The notes: generated by a model not told the origin, from the sequence alone. Shown: positions 9,338 through 18,664, numbered from the stretch's first letter. The stretch: 64,000 nt of DNA from Bradyrhizobium sp. LTSP885 (GCF_000938305.1 NZ_JYMT01000019.1:52148-116147); one strand, 5' to 3'. Translations and numbers: made by a program.

Positions 9338-10558
9338 ATGACCGGGACTTGGCTCCGCACCGCGCTTTTGCTTGGGCTTCTTGGCTCGGCTGCCGTCCCG
9401 ACGGCCGCTGATGCCGAAACCGTCGTGCTGCGGGGCGGCAGCGTCTACGCTTCGCCGGACGCTGCGCCGCTCTCCGATGCCGTCGTCGTGATGACCGACG
9501 GCGTCATCAGCGCGGTCGGCAAGTCCGGCGACATCCAGCTGCCTTCAGACGCGCGCGTGATCGATTGCAGCGGCAAGACGATCGTTGCCGGCTTCTGGAA
9601 CAGCCATGTCCATTTCACGGAAGGCGCGTGGCGGAATGCCGCCACGGCACCGGCCGCGCCGATGACGGCGCACATGCAGGAGATGCTGACGCAATGGGGC
9701 TTCACCACGGTGTGGGATCTCGGTTCGAACCCGGTCGACATCATCCCACTGCGCAAGCGCATCGCCGCGGGCGAGGTCGCCGGCCCCACCATCTTGCTTG
9801 CCGGCAACATGTTCCCCAAGGGCGGTCATCCCGTTTACGTCCCCAGCGAGGTCAAGCTTCCCGAAGTCGCGACGCCGGAGGAGGCCGCGCAATGGGCGCG
9901 CGACTATCTCGCCATGGGCGAGGACGGCATCAAGCTGTTCACCGGCGCGTTCATGGGCGACAAGCCGGTCATCAACATGGACCCGGCCATCGCCAAGGCC
10001 GCGGTCGATGTGGCGCATGCGCGCGGCAAACCAGTGTTCGCCCATCCGCAGAACAAGATCGGCGTAGAGACGGTGATCGCGGCTGACGTCGACATTCTCG
10101 CGCACACCGCGCCTTCGCAAGGCGACTATACTCCCGAACAGCTTGCACGCTTCAAGGCGCAGGGAACGGCATTGATCCCGACGCTGTCGCTGTTTACGAC
10201 CGTCGTCCTGATCCCCGCAGTCACGGAACGCCTCGTTGCCGCGGGCGTCAACCAGCTCAAGCAGTTTTCCGAGAACGGCGGTGCGATCCTGTTCGGCACC
10301 GACGTCGGATTCATCAATCTCTACGACACCACGCGGGAATATCAGCTGATGCATCGCGCGCTGTCGGAGCGCCAGGTGCTGGCGTCGCTGACAACCAACC
10401 CCGCCCAGTATTTCAAGACCGCAGGGAAGGGCCGGGTCGAGAAGGGTCTTGACGCCGACATCGTGGTGCTCGACGGCGATCCCGTCAGCGACGTCAGGAA
10501 TCTTGCCAAAGTGAGCACCACGATCCGCGCCGGTCACGTGATCTATCAGAAGCCGTGA
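9338..10558 (+). CDS. Secreted amidohydrolase-family protein (imidazolonepropionase-like)
   Basis: About 406 residues with a signal peptide (LRTALLLGLLGSAAVPTAADA) and an amidohydrolase superfamily barrel. The metal-binding HxH is in NSHVHFTEG, later metal-associated residues lie in HARGKPVFAHPQ and DILAHTAP, and the conserved Asp is in LFGTDVGF. The C-terminal beta-sandwich ends in the usual ADIVVLDGDP block. These are metal-dependent hydrolases of cyclic amides or similar bonds; the substrate is unknown. I prefer ATG 9338 over ATG 9326 because only the former has a GAGG a few bases upstream. Confidence 0.85.
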   Translation: MTGTWLRTALLLGLLGSAAVPTAADAETVVLRGGSVYASPDAAPLSDAVVVMTDGVISAVGKSGDIQLPSDARVIDCSGKTIVAGFWNSHVHFTEGAWRNAATAPAAPMTAHMQEMLTQWGFTTVWDLGSNPVDIIPLRKRIAAGEVAGPTILLAGNMFPKGGHPVYVPSEVKLPEVATPEEAAQWARDYLAMGEDGIKLFTGAFMGDKPVINMDPAIAKAAVDVAHARGKPVFAHPQNKIGVETVIAADVDILAHTAPSQGDYTPEQLARFKAQGTALIPTLSLFTTVVLIPAVTERLVAAGVNQLKQFSENGGAILFGTDVGFINLYDTTREYQLMHRALSERQVLASLTTNPAQYFKTAGKGRVEKGLDADIVVLDGDPVSDVRNLAKVSTTIRAGHVIYQKP

Positions 10559-10647
10559 AGGTCAATCCGGGAAGGGGCATATCAGCGCGGCGTTGACGAT
10601 CGTGCGGTTGGCTTGAACCGTCGCCACAGGGTGACGATATGTAAGCC

Positions 10648-10956
10648 ATGAAACGATCGTTGATCCTCAACTGTGCCGTGATCTGCGCCTTGAGCGCCGG
10701 CAGCGCATTCGCGCAAACCATCCCGCCCGGCGGCTCGCTGTACAACCCGCCGCCGCCTGCGCCTCCGCCGCCGCCCCGGATCTATGTGCCGGAAATCCCG
10801 AAGATGGATGCGGTGCCGACGCAGCCGAGCGTCCGCTCCGGCCGCAGCTCGTTCGGCGACCGCGTCAGCAGATGCCTGGACGAGGGCGCCGCCGCCGGAC
10901 TGAACCAGGCCGACCGTTCCACCTATTCGCGGTCCTGCGCCAATCTCCGGGACTAG
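10648..10956 (+). CDS. Small secreted proline-rich protein
   Basis: A 102-residue protein with a clear signal peptide (ILNCAVICALSAGSAFAQ), a proline-rich stretch (PPPPAPPPPPRIYVPEIP), and a C-terminal half with two cysteines (SRCLDEG and RSCANLRD) that could form a disulfide in the periplasm. I do not recognise a named family, although short Pro-rich exported proteins of this shape are common in Bradyrhizobiaceae. No functional partner is visible; the flanking genes are on the same strand but well spaced. Confidence 0.65.
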   Translation: MKRSLILNCAVICALSAGSAFAQTIPPGGSLYNPPPPAPPPPPRIYVPEIPKMDAVPTQPSVRSGRSSFGDRVSRCLDEGAAAGLNQADRSTYSRSCANLRD

Positions 10957-11405
10957 GGCATACGCTCATCAAACTTGAGACGCCCGCTTGAGAGACCAAA
11001 GCCGACGCAAGCCGGCCATTCCAGCATTCCGCCTTTACCCCGCAGCGCACCCACATCTGAAGATAGACACGATCTGAACCTGTCAGTTGGGACGGTGCGT
11101 CCGTCGGCACCAGGCGCACGCGGCGTCGCCTTCACGATTGCTTCGTTGCGATCGTCCGCCTAAGATTTCATCGGCGCTGCATAGAACCGTCGAATTTACG
11201 CAAAGGAGGCGCCGCCATCTCTCGGCGTCGCAATATCGCAATTAGGCCAGCCTCGCCATTCTGGCGATATCTGCGAGGTGTCCGCGCCGGGTGGCCTAAA
11301 TGTTGCTTTCCATTCTTCAAGCCAGACCCGGTGTTTAAGCCAATGTCCCGGTGAATCGATCGTAGGCTCCAAGCGAGGCACTCTTACCCCCAAAGAGGAG
11401 ACCCC
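10957..11405. other. Intergenic region upstream of the Liv operon
   Basis: About 450 bases with no convincing gene: short frames here lack ribosome sites and family resemblance. The right end carries AAAGAGGAGACC immediately before the substrate-binding-protein start. The region is long enough for the promoter and regulatory sites of the transporter operon, but I cannot assign a specific operator. Confidence 0.6.
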
Positions 11406-12653
11406 ATGAAACCGTTCCAGCAGACACGCCGTGCTTTAAACGTAGCCGTTGCGGCAGCCGCGATCGCCGCGGTCGTTGGAGGCACCGCAGCATTAGCCGA
11501 ACAAAAGGTGGTCAAGGTCGGGATTATATTGCCGTTCACGGGGGCCGACGCCGAGGACGCCACCCTGATCAAGAACGGAGTCCTGATCGCTTTCGACGAG
11601 GCCAACGCTGCCGGCGGGGTTGCCGGTTACACGATCGTTCCGGTGATCTACGACGACGGCACAGCCACCGCCGGCCAGTATGATCCCGCCCAGGCCGCCA
11701 CCAATACAAAGAAGCTGATCGCCGACCCGCTGGTCGTCGCCAATGTCGGGCCGGAAATGAGCGGCAGCGGCAAGGCAATGTCGCCCATCCTCAGCGCGGC
11801 TGACATGGCGACGATCACGCCTTCCTCGACCAACCCCGATATCACTGATCCCAAGATGGCCGCGCAATTCCGGCCCAAGGGCAAGGCGGTCTATTTCCGG
11901 ACCGTGACGACGGATGCCTACCAGGGGCCGAACATGGCCAACTACTTCAAGTCCAAGCTGCATGTGAAGAAGGTCTACATCCTCGATGACTCCGGTGCCT
12001 ACGGCGTCGGTCTCGCCAATGCATTCGAAAATCGGGCAAAGGCGATCGGCATCGAGGTCGTCGGTCACGACCAGCTCGATCCCAAGGAAGCCGACTACAC
12101 GACCGCTCTGACCAAGATCAAGGCGCTCAATCCGGACGCCCTCTATTATGGCGGCGTCGCGCAAGCCGGCGTCAAGCTCGCCAAGCAGGCGTCGGAGACC
12201 ATCCCGACCATGATCAAGGCTGGCGGCGATGGCGTCGCCGGCGGCAGCTTCCTCAAGGGCGGCGGCTTCCCGGCGATCGAGGGCTGGTATGGGACCAATG
12301 CCGGCCCGCATTTGACCGAAAGCCCGGAGGCGGCTTCGTTCGTGAAGACCTTCCAGGAGAAATATAAGGCGACCCCGGACGATTATTCGATCACCGCCTA
12401 TGACGCGGCGAAGGTCATCCTTTCGGCCGTCGAGGACGTGGCCAAAAGCGGCAAGGACATGAACCGCTCGAATGTCCGCGACGCGATCCAGAACTCGCAT
12501 GTCAAAACGCTGCAGGGAGTCGTTGAGTTTGACCAGAATGGCGACATTCTCGACCGCACCGTCAGCGTCTTCCAGTATCGGCACGACGACAAATATCCTC
12601 TCGACGACATCACGCACCAGCTGAAGTATCTCGAGCCAGCGCCGCAGTCGTGA
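11406..12653 (+). CDS. Branched-chain amino acid ABC transporter, periplasmic substrate-binding protein (LivK-like)
   Basis: A 415-residue family 4 peripheral-binding protein. It has a signal peptide (VAVAAAAIAAVVGGTAALA) followed by VKVGIILPFTGADAEDATLIKNG, the standard opening of LivK/HAAT binding proteins, and a later YSITAYDAAKVI block. It captures branched-chain amino acids or another small carboxylate or amide for the LivHMGF importer encoded just downstream. A strong ribosome site (AGAGGAGACC) precedes the ATG. True ligands of this class in rhizobia vary widely, so the amino-acid label is nominal. Confidence 0.92.
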   Translation: MKPFQQTRRALNVAVAAAAIAAVVGGTAALAEQKVVKVGIILPFTGADAEDATLIKNGVLIAFDEANAAGGVAGYTIVPVIYDDGTATAGQYDPAQAATNTKKLIADPLVVANVGPEMSGSGKAMSPILSAADMATITPSSTNPDITDPKMAAQFRPKGKAVYFRTVTTDAYQGPNMANYFKSKLHVKKVYILDDSGAYGVGLANAFENRAKAIGIEVVGHDQLDPKEADYTTALTKIKALNPDALYYGGVAQAGVKLAKQASETIPTMIKAGGDGVAGGSFLKGGGFPAIEGWYGTNAGPHLTESPEAASFVKTFQEKYKATPDDYSITAYDAAKVILSAVEDVAKSGKDMNRSNVRDAIQNSHVKTLQGVVEFDQNGDILDRTVSVFQYRHDDKYPLDDITHQLKYLEPAPQS

Positions 12654-12690
12654 GCTTCGGGCTCTTGATGCTGATGCGAGAGAGCTGGCG

Positions 12691-13620
12691 ATGACGCATT
12701 GGGATGTGCTGATCCAGCAGGTGATCAACGGTGTAAGCCTGGGCGCGATGTATTCGCTGCTCGCGCTCGGCTTCACCATGGTCTACGGCATCATCGAGCT
12801 GATCAATTTCGCGCATTTCAACGTCTTCATGGTGGGCTCGTTCATCGCCATGTGGACGCTGGAAGCCCTGGGCTTTCCCGGTCAATCGCATGTTCTCCAC
12901 GGGCTGCCATTGGCCGGCATCCTTATTCTGGTGTTCATCGTCACGATGCTGGGGTCCGGCCTTCTCGGCGTCGCAATCGAACGGTTCGCGTTGCGGCCTT
13001 TGCGCGGCGTATCGGGCACCGCGCCGATGATCACCACGATCGGCGTGTCCTACATCCTGTACAATCTGGTGCTGCTCGGGGCCGGTGCCGACTCCAAGAA
13101 TTACTCCAACCCGATGCCCAACACCGCGTGGGTTTTCGGCGGTGTCACGCTGCGCCTGCGCGAGGTGCTGCTGTGGACCATATCGCTGGTGCTGATGGTG
13201 GCGCTCAACTATTTCGTCCGGCGGACGAAGATGGGCAAGGCGATGCGGGCGATGGCGCAGGACCAGGAGGCCGCGCGCATGGTCGGCGTCGACGTCGACC
13301 GCGTGGTCGGCATCACCTTCTTCCTGGGATCTGCGCTCGCTGGAGCTGCCGGGCTGATCTTCGGGCTCTACTACAATTATACGAGCTACGTGATCGGCTA
13401 CACCTCGGGCCTGCGCGCCTTCACTGCGGCGGTTCTCGGCGGGATCGGCAACATACCCGGCGCGATGCTCGGGGGCGTGGTGATCGGGCTGATCGAGTCG
13501 CTGGGCGGCCAGTACATCGCCGTGCGCTGGACTGACGTCATCATCTTTTCGCTTCTGGTGCTCGTGCTCGTCCTGCGCCCCTCGGGGCTGCTCGGCCGCG
13601 CCGCGCCGACAAAATCCTAG
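12691..13620 (+). CDS. Branched-chain amino acid ABC transporter permease (LivH-like)
   Basis: A 309-residue, strongly hydrophobic protein with about eight membrane helices. Family blocks are visible: GVSLGAMYSLLALGFTMVYGI and INFAHF near the N-terminus, and AMAQDQEAARMVGVDVD, the EAA-like cytoplasmic loop that couples to the ATPases. It lies 37 bp after the binding-protein gene and 9 bp before the permease-ATPase fusion, so it belongs to the same operon. It forms the inner-membrane channel as a heterodimer with the LivM half of the next gene. Confidence 0.93.
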   Translation: MTHWDVLIQQVINGVSLGAMYSLLALGFTMVYGIIELINFAHFNVFMVGSFIAMWTLEALGFPGQSHVLHGLPLAGILILVFIVTMLGSGLLGVAIERFALRPLRGVSGTAPMITTIGVSYILYNLVLLGAGADSKNYSNPMPNTAWVFGGVTLRLREVLLWTISLVLMVALNYFVRRTKMGKAMRAMAQDQEAARMVGVDVDRVVGITFFLGSALAGAAGLIFGLYYNYTSYVIGYTSGLRAFTAAVLGGIGNIPGAMLGGVVIGLIESLGGQYIAVRWTDVIIFSLLVLVLVLRPSGLLGRAAPTKS

Positions 13621-13629
13621 GGCACCGGC

Positions 13630-15702
13630 GTGGCGGATCAACATCTCGAACGCGCGCAACAGGCGGTGCTTCCGGCGATCGGGCGCTCGCAAAGCTTGAT
13701 ACAGGCGATCCGGGATCGCGTCGGGAGTGAGCAGTTCCGTCCCTATCTGCTCGCCATCATCTTCGTGGCGGCGCTCGCCTTTCCCTATATCGACCGCAAC
13801 GAAGGCGACATCGATGCGGCGGCCAATGCGCTCGCCTATGCCATGCTGGCGATCGGGCTCAACGTTGTCGTCGGCTACGCCGGCCTGCTCGACCTCGGAT
13901 ATGCGGCGTTCTTCGCCATCGGTGCCTATACTTACGGTGCGCTGTCGTCCTATCAGATCCAGCCGGAGTGGAGCAGCTTCTGGGAGCCGTTCCAGTGGCT
14001 TGGCCTCGTCCAGCATCTCGACGCGGGGGGCGGCGTCGGCACCGTCCATCTTGATGTGTCGTTCTGGCTGATGCTGCCGATTTCAGCTTTGGTCGCCGCC
14101 TTCTTCGGGGTCCTGTTCGGTGCGCCGACGCTCAGGCTCAAGGGTGATTACCTTGCCATCGTGACGCTCGGCTTCGGCGAGATCGTGCCGATCGTGGCGC
14201 GCAACACGCCCTATCTCACCAACGGCGCGCAAGGCCTCAGCGGCGTCACGACACCGAAATTCTTCGGCTACGATTTCAGTGTCATGTCGACGCCCTATTA
14301 CTATCTCGGGCTGGCCATCGTCGTGCTGTTGATCTTCGTCAGCACGCGGCTGAAGCATTCCCGCGTCGGCCGGGCCTGGCTTGCGATACGCGAGGACGAG
14401 ATCGCAGCCGAGGCGATGGGGGTGAACCGGACCAAGCTCAAGCTGCTCGCCTTTGCCATCGGTGCGAGCTTTGCCGGTGTGACCGGAACCTTCTACGTGG
14501 CCAAACTACAGACGGCCACGCCGGAGATGTTCATGTTCCCGGTCTCGATCATGATTCTCGTCATGATCGTGCTGGGCGGCATCGGCAATGTGGCCGGCGT
14601 GGTGGTCGGCGCGCTCATCCTGCAGCTGCTGCAATCGTGGTTCCTGCAGGACCTGACGCAGTGGATTCAAGCGTTAGGCAATCTGACCGGCATTGGCTTT
14701 CTGCAAAGGGTTGACCTGACCCAGTCGATCGAGCTGATCTTCGGCATTATCCTTGTGGTGATGATGCTCTATCGGCGCCAGGGGCTGATTCCCGAACGCA
14801 CGGCTGTGGCGGCGCTGACTTATGAGCAACAGAACGCGATGCCATCGCGAAATGATGTCGAGGCCGGACTTGTGCCGCTGCATCGGCGGACGATTGACCC
14901 AGGCAAGCCGCTGCTTGAGATCAAGGGCCTGGCGAAGTCGTTCGGTGGCATCAAGGCCGTGAATGGCATCGATCTCACCGTCATGCCGGGGGCAATCGTC
15001 GCCATCATCGGGCCGAACGGCTCCGGCAAGACGACCTTCTTCAATCTCATCACTGGCCTGATCCAGCCAAACGGCGGCAAGGTGCTGCTCGCCGGCGAGG
15101 ACGTCACTGGATTGAAGCCCCACCGGATCGTCGAAAAGGGCATTGCGCGCACCTTCCAGAACCTGCGGCTGTTCGCCAACATGACGCTGATGGAGAATGC
15201 GCTTGTCGGCGCGCATACGCGCACCTCGACAGGCGCCATCGGAGCCGTCCTGCGGCTGCCGCGCGTGAAGCGCGAGGAGGCCGCCTCGCGCAGCCGCGCA
15301 ATCGACATCTTAGGTATTTTCGGCAACCGGCTGATGCCGCGCCTCCAGCATCTCGCGTTCTCGCTGTCCTATGCCAACCGGCGGCGGCTGGAGATCGCGC
15401 GCGCGCTGGTCACGGAGCCGGTGCTGCTTTTGCTCGACGAGCCGACGGCCGGCATGAATCCGACCGAGACGCTCGAACTGACCGACCAGATCCGGCAACT
15501 GCGCGAACGTGGCGTGACGATCCTCCTGATCGAGCACAAGCTCGACGTCGTCAACGAGATCGCAGACAAGGTGATCGTGCTCGATCACGGCGAGAAGATC
15601 GCCGAGGGCACGCCCAAGCAGGTTCATTCAAACAAGGAAGTGCTGCGTGCCTATCTTGGACGAACCACAGACGCCGTCGCGGCGGCCGCCGCCGCTTCTT
15701 GA
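13630..15702 (+). CDS. LivM permease fused to LivG ATPase
   Basis: A 690-residue fusion. Residues about 40-385 are a LivM-type permease (LAYAMLAIGLNVVVGYAGLLDLGY; REDEIAAEAMGVNRTKLKLLAF is the coupling loop). After a linker, residues about 420-675 are a LivG-type ATPase with Walker A GPNGSGKTT, Walker B LLLLDEPTAGMNP and the LivG-specific GIARTFQNLRLF. The usual ABC signature appears as LSYANRRRLEIARAL. The start is GTG at 13630. Such fusions occur in Bradyrhizobiaceae; fixing one ATPase to its permease sets stoichiometry. The livF start lies inside the 3' end. Confidence 0.93.
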   Translation: MADQHLERAQQAVLPAIGRSQSLIQAIRDRVGSEQFRPYLLAIIFVAALAFPYIDRNEGDIDAAANALAYAMLAIGLNVVVGYAGLLDLGYAAFFAIGAYTYGALSSYQIQPEWSSFWEPFQWLGLVQHLDAGGGVGTVHLDVSFWLMLPISALVAAFFGVLFGAPTLRLKGDYLAIVTLGFGEIVPIVARNTPYLTNGAQGLSGVTTPKFFGYDFSVMSTPYYYLGLAIVVLLIFVSTRLKHSRVGRAWLAIREDEIAAEAMGVNRTKLKLLAFAIGASFAGVTGTFYVAKLQTATPEMFMFPVSIMILVMIVLGGIGNVAGVVVGALILQLLQSWFLQDLTQWIQALGNLTGIGFLQRVDLTQSIELIFGIILVVMMLYRRQGLIPERTAVAALTYEQQNAMPSRNDVEAGLVPLHRRTIDPGKPLLEIKGLAKSFGGIKAVNGIDLTVMPGAIVAIIGPNGSGKTTFFNLITGLIQPNGGKVLLAGEDVTGLKPHRIVEKGIARTFQNLRLFANMTLMENALVGAHTRTSTGAIGAVLRLPRVKREEAASRSRAIDILGIFGNRLMPRLQHLAFSLSYANRRRLEIARALVTEPVLLLLDEPTAGMNPTETLELTDQIRQLRERGVTILLIEHKLDVVNEIADKVIVLDHGEKIAEGTPKQVHSNKEVLRAYLGRTTDAVAAAAAAS

Positions 15703-16438
15703 GTTCAAGGACGTCAACACCTATTACGGCGAACTCCACGTCCTGAAGGACGTCGACTATCGCGTCGGCGAAGGCGAGATCGTCTGCTTGCTCGGCGGCA
15801 ATGCCTGCGGCAAGTCCACCACCATGAAGACGATCCTCGGCATCGTGACGCCGAAAAGCGGCGCGATCACCTATGCGGGCGCGCGCATCAATGATCTGCC
15901 GACCGCCCAGCGGGTGAAGCGGGGCATTGCGCCGGTACCGGAGGCGCGCCGGCTGTTTCCGCGCATGACCGTGCTCGAAAATCTGGAAATGGGCGCCTTC
16001 ACGCGCGACGACGTGGTCGAAATCGAAGCCGACAAGGAGCGCGTCTTCAGCCTGTTCCCGCGCATCAAGGAACGCCTCAAGCAACAGGCGGGCACGCTGT
16101 CGGGCGGCGAGCAGCAGATGGTTGCCATCGGCCGTGCGCTGATGGCGCGACCGAAGCTGCTGTGCATGGACGAGCCGTCGATGGGCCTGTCGCCCGCCTT
16201 CGTCGAGCAGGTGTTCGACATCATCCGGGTGATCAATCGCCAGGGCACCAGCATCTTCATGGTCGAGCAGAACGCCAACATGGCGCTGTCGATCGCCAAT
16301 TACGGTTACGTCCTGCAGACCGGCCAGGTGGTGCTGCACGGCTCCGCCGCAAGCCTGCGCGACAACGAAATGGTGCAGCAGGCCTATCTCGGCGAGATGA
16401 AATCGCGGCCGGCGGCTGTGGGTGCTGGCGGGGATTAG
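15647..16438 (+). CDS. Branched-chain amino acid ABC transporter ATPase (LivF-like)
   Basis: A 263-residue ATP-binding protein. LLEFKDVNTYYGELHVLKDV is the LivF opening, Walker A is GGNACGKST (with Ala-Cys in place of the usual Gly-Ala), the ABC signature is LSGGEQQMVAIGRAL and Walker B is LLCMDEPSMGLSP. The best start is GTG at 15647, which overlaps the fusion gene by 56 bases and implies translational coupling. It completes a Liv importer with the two preceding membrane components. A near-identical broken fragment of a livF gene lies at 26970-27162. Confidence 0.92.
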   Translation: MPILDEPQTPSRRPPPLLEFKDVNTYYGELHVLKDVDYRVGEGEIVCLLGGNACGKSTTMKTILGIVTPKSGAITYAGARINDLPTAQRVKRGIAPVPEARRLFPRMTVLENLEMGAFTRDDVVEIEADKERVFSLFPRIKERLKQQAGTLSGGEQQMVAIGRALMARPKLLCMDEPSMGLSPAFVEQVFDIIRVINRQGTSIFMVEQNANMALSIANYGYVLQTGQVVLHGSAASLRDNEMVQQAYLGEMKSRPAAVGAGGD

Positions 16439-16476
16439 GCGGCGTGTACTCGTAAGCGCGAGTCGTCGCTCTTAAG

Positions 16477-16532
16477 GGTGAACCAGAGTTGTGCAGGCAG
16501 CTCCGGGATGTCGCCTTTTGATCCAAGGCGGA
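16477..16532 (+). repeat. Dispersed intergenic repeat, copy 1
   Basis: A 56-base segment running GGTGAACCAG... to ...CCAAGGCGGA in the gap after livF. It aligns without gaps to 18021-18076 at roughly 80% identity, and its central CAACTCCGGGATGTCGCC-like stretch recurs at 20154-20180. All three copies are intergenic and on the same strand. Confidence 0.7.
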
Positions 16533-16649
16533 AGTCGGAGGGTCGTCGGTTGCCTCGCCCGCTTGCCTGCGGAAGCCGGTGGTATCTGCAATTGATCGTG
16601 TCGGCGCAACCTTGACCGAAAGGCGACGAGAGCGCATTTTGCCTGTGCC

Positions 16650-17081
16650 ATGACCAGGCTTCCCCGAGCGCGCGCCGCAACCACCGAAGCTTTCCTGGAG
16701 CAAACCGGCCCGGAGCTTGCCGCGTTGTGCACGGAATGCGGCGCCTGCTTCAACGCCTGTCCGATGGTCGACGACGTCAATTTGCGCGGCGCTGATCCCA
16801 AGATCGTCACCAGTGGATTGCGCCAGTTGGCGAGCGGTGCGGCCGCTCCAGAAGAGACGGTGGCCTGGGTCGGCGCCTGCACCAAGAGCGGCCAGTGCGT
16901 CGATGCGTGCCCGCAAAAGGCTGCGGGGCTTGATGCCATGCTGCTGGTCCGGATTGCCAAGCAACGCGCGATCAACGAAACGCGACAGCTACCGGCCAAG
17001 CAGGATCCTTCTTATTTCCCGCGCATCAAGACCTTCGCACGACTGCAGCTCAGCGATGAGGAGCTTGAGAAATGGCTGTGA
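16650..17081 (+). CDS. HdrC-like 4Fe-4S ferredoxin-type protein
   Basis: A 143-residue protein with two 4Fe-4S cluster motifs: CTECGACFNACP near residue 30 and CTKSGQCVDACP near residue 85. The spacing and helical surroundings resemble HdrC and GlpC-type electron-transfer subunits. It should pass electrons to the CCG-domain protein encoded next; the two coding regions overlap by 10 bases, so they are translated together and probably form a complex. No HdrA-like flavoprotein is adjacent, so the upstream electron donor is unknown. Confidence 0.8.
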   Translation: MTRLPRARAATTEAFLEQTGPELAALCTECGACFNACPMVDDVNLRGADPKIVTSGLRQLASGAAAPEETVAWVGACTKSGQCVDACPQKAAGLDAMLLVRIAKQRAINETRQLPAKQDPSYFPRIKTFARLQLSDEELEKWL

Positions 17082-17935
17082 GCGACGATCGCGTCACGTT
17101 CTGGTTCGGTTGCAACATGCTGCGCCACGCCGAAATGATCCGACTGTCGATCATGCTGCTGGAGCGTGCAGGCTACGATGTCAGCGCCGCCGGCGGCCCG
17201 GCCTACTGCTGCGGCACCAGCCACGACCATCAACCGCATGGCGCGAGCAACATGGCGGGCCGGACCGTCAGCCGCTTCAATGAAGCCGCCACGAGGGATG
17301 GTCGCGGCACGCTCGTTACCTGGTGTCCCTCGTGCCACATGCACATGTCCGACATCATGGCACCGGGCAATGCGGCTGCGTTCGATATCACGCACATTTC
17401 CGAATTGCTCGTCGCATCAATCGAGCGGCTGGCGCCATTGTTGACTGTTCCAGTGCCGCACCGCGTACTGCTGCACCGGCATCTCGGTTTCTCAACCCAC
17501 GTGCCGATCAACGATCGTGTCGCCAGCGTGCTGTCGCGAATACCAGGGCTCGAACTGATCGAAGGACCTGCACATCCCGGCCACATGTGCAGTGGCATTG
17601 CTACTGTGCCAGGCGCACTGAAGGCGGTGATCGGCGAGACCTGGTCGGCGGCGATCGCAAATTGCGCCGATACCGTGTGTACGATCTTTCATCCGTGCCA
17701 TCGCGAAATCGCAGCGCTCGACGGTCGCGACAACATCAGGGTCAGGAACTGGGTTCAGCTCGTTGCCGAAGCAATGGGTATCGAGACCAGCGACGCCTAT
17801 GTTGGCTGGCGCAATGGCGGCGCACCCGATATTGCGGCAATCGAACGGGCCGAGCCGTCGCGCTATCAGACGCTGATTGAACCTGAACTGCGCGCACCGC
17901 CGTTGCCGGTGGCCTCCGCAGGCGTGGCGGAGTGA
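17072..17935 (+). CDS. HdrB-like CCG-domain iron-sulfur protein
   Basis: A 287-residue protein with the cysteine-rich (CCG) domain of heterodisulfide-reductase subunit B and GlpC/LutA relatives. The first CCG set is complete (FGCNMLRH, AYCCGTSH, WCPSCH). The second is degenerate (HMCSG, FHPCHRE), with CCG changed to MCSG. In HdrB the two sets hold an unusual iron-sulfur catalytic centre. Overlap with the HdrC-like gene points to a two-subunit reductase or oxidase module. Because the substrate-determining second half diverges, the reaction cannot be assigned. Confidence 0.78.
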   Translation: MAVSDDRVTFWFGCNMLRHAEMIRLSIMLLERAGYDVSAAGGPAYCCGTSHDHQPHGASNMAGRTVSRFNEAATRDGRGTLVTWCPSCHMHMSDIMAPGNAAAFDITHISELLVASIERLAPLLTVPVPHRVLLHRHLGFSTHVPINDRVASVLSRIPGLELIEGPAHPGHMCSGIATVPGALKAVIGETWSAAIANCADTVCTIFHPCHREIAALDGRDNIRVRNWVQLVAEAMGIETSDAYVGWRNGGAPDIAAIERAEPSRYQTLIEPELRAPPLPVASAGVAE

Positions 17936-18303
17936 CGAGGCGGCTGCGCCCAAAGGCGCACGCCGAAACTCTTCCCTTCCGCTCGCGGACACTGACTACT
18001 TCTTCTGTGCCCTGTTGGGGGGTGAACCGGACTCAGGCAGGCAACTCCGGGATCTCGTCCTTTGACCCAAAGCGGACGTGCGCGCTGCCGAAATGCGTGC
18101 GCAATCGGCCGTGGAGCTGCGGAGGACCTTGCTCGACCGATTGAAACTGACCTGAGAACGCCGGATGTGGGGATATCGGACGCCACGGCGGGGCGTTCGG
18201 TCGTGCGTGGGCCGCCAACCGTCCCGAAATGGTTCCAATCCGATTGCTGGAGGGCCTCGGAACGAATGCCAACGCGCCGGATTGGTGTGCAGAGGGAATG
18301 ACG
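17936..18303. other. Intergenic region containing a dispersed repeat
   Basis: About 370 bases with no supportable gene. It carries copy 2 of the dispersed repeat (18021-18076). The right end holds the ribosome site (AGAGGGA) of the following DUF6894 gene. Confidence 0.6.
18021..18076 (+). repeat. Dispersed intergenic repeat, copy 2
   Basis: Runs GGTGAACCGG... to ...CCAAAGCGGA and is collinear with 16477-16532. The TTTGACCCAAAGCGGAC end is, from memory, a very common intergenic sequence in Bradyrhizobium and the source of many spurious gene calls. Confidence 0.7.
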
Positions 18304-18531
18304 ATGCAGAAGTTCTTCTTCGATATGAAAGACGGCGTCCCGCACAGAGATAAAGTGGGGATCGAGTTCAAAACACAGTCGGAAGCAATTGACTATTGCA
18401 AAGAAATTGTCCGGCACTTCCGCGACGAGAGCCTCCGCGACGACCAGGACCTCGAGATATCCGTAGTTAACGCATTAGGACGGGAAGTTCATCGACAGTT
18501 CGTTCACCGGCAGAACGACGATGGCGATTAG
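18304..18531 (+). CDS. DUF6894-like small protein
   Basis: A 75-residue acidic protein with the layout of the DUF6894 family, abundant in Rhizobiales: an opening MQKFFFDMKDG, a mid segment with D-x-x-G and helix (EAIDYCKEIVRHF), and a C-terminal strand pair (DLEISVVNALGREV). Function is unknown. Two in-frame ATGs (18298 and 18304) compete; AGAGGG at 18291-18296 is better spaced for the second. It sits upstream of a receiver-histidine kinase gene but with a 133-bp gap. Confidence 0.7.
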   Translation: MQKFFFDMKDGVPHRDKVGIEFKTQSEAIDYCKEIVRHFRDESLRDDQDLEISVVNALGREVHRQFVHRQNDDGD

Positions 18532-18664
18532 CCTGGAGCGCCGCTCCTGGCCTGAACGAGTGAGCAAAAGTGCTCACATTTGGGTTCGATCCTTTGATAT
18601 GCACGACAATCGGTTTTCGTGAGCCTGATTGCATGTCAGCTCGGAAAGAAATTGTCAGGTAGTC

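Noticed and set aside
12610..14049. Long open frame of about 480 codons opposite the Liv permease genes
   Set aside because: It is the antisense shadow of GC-rich permease genes with clear family matches; no ribosome site and a composition of Arg/His/Asp-rich low complexity.
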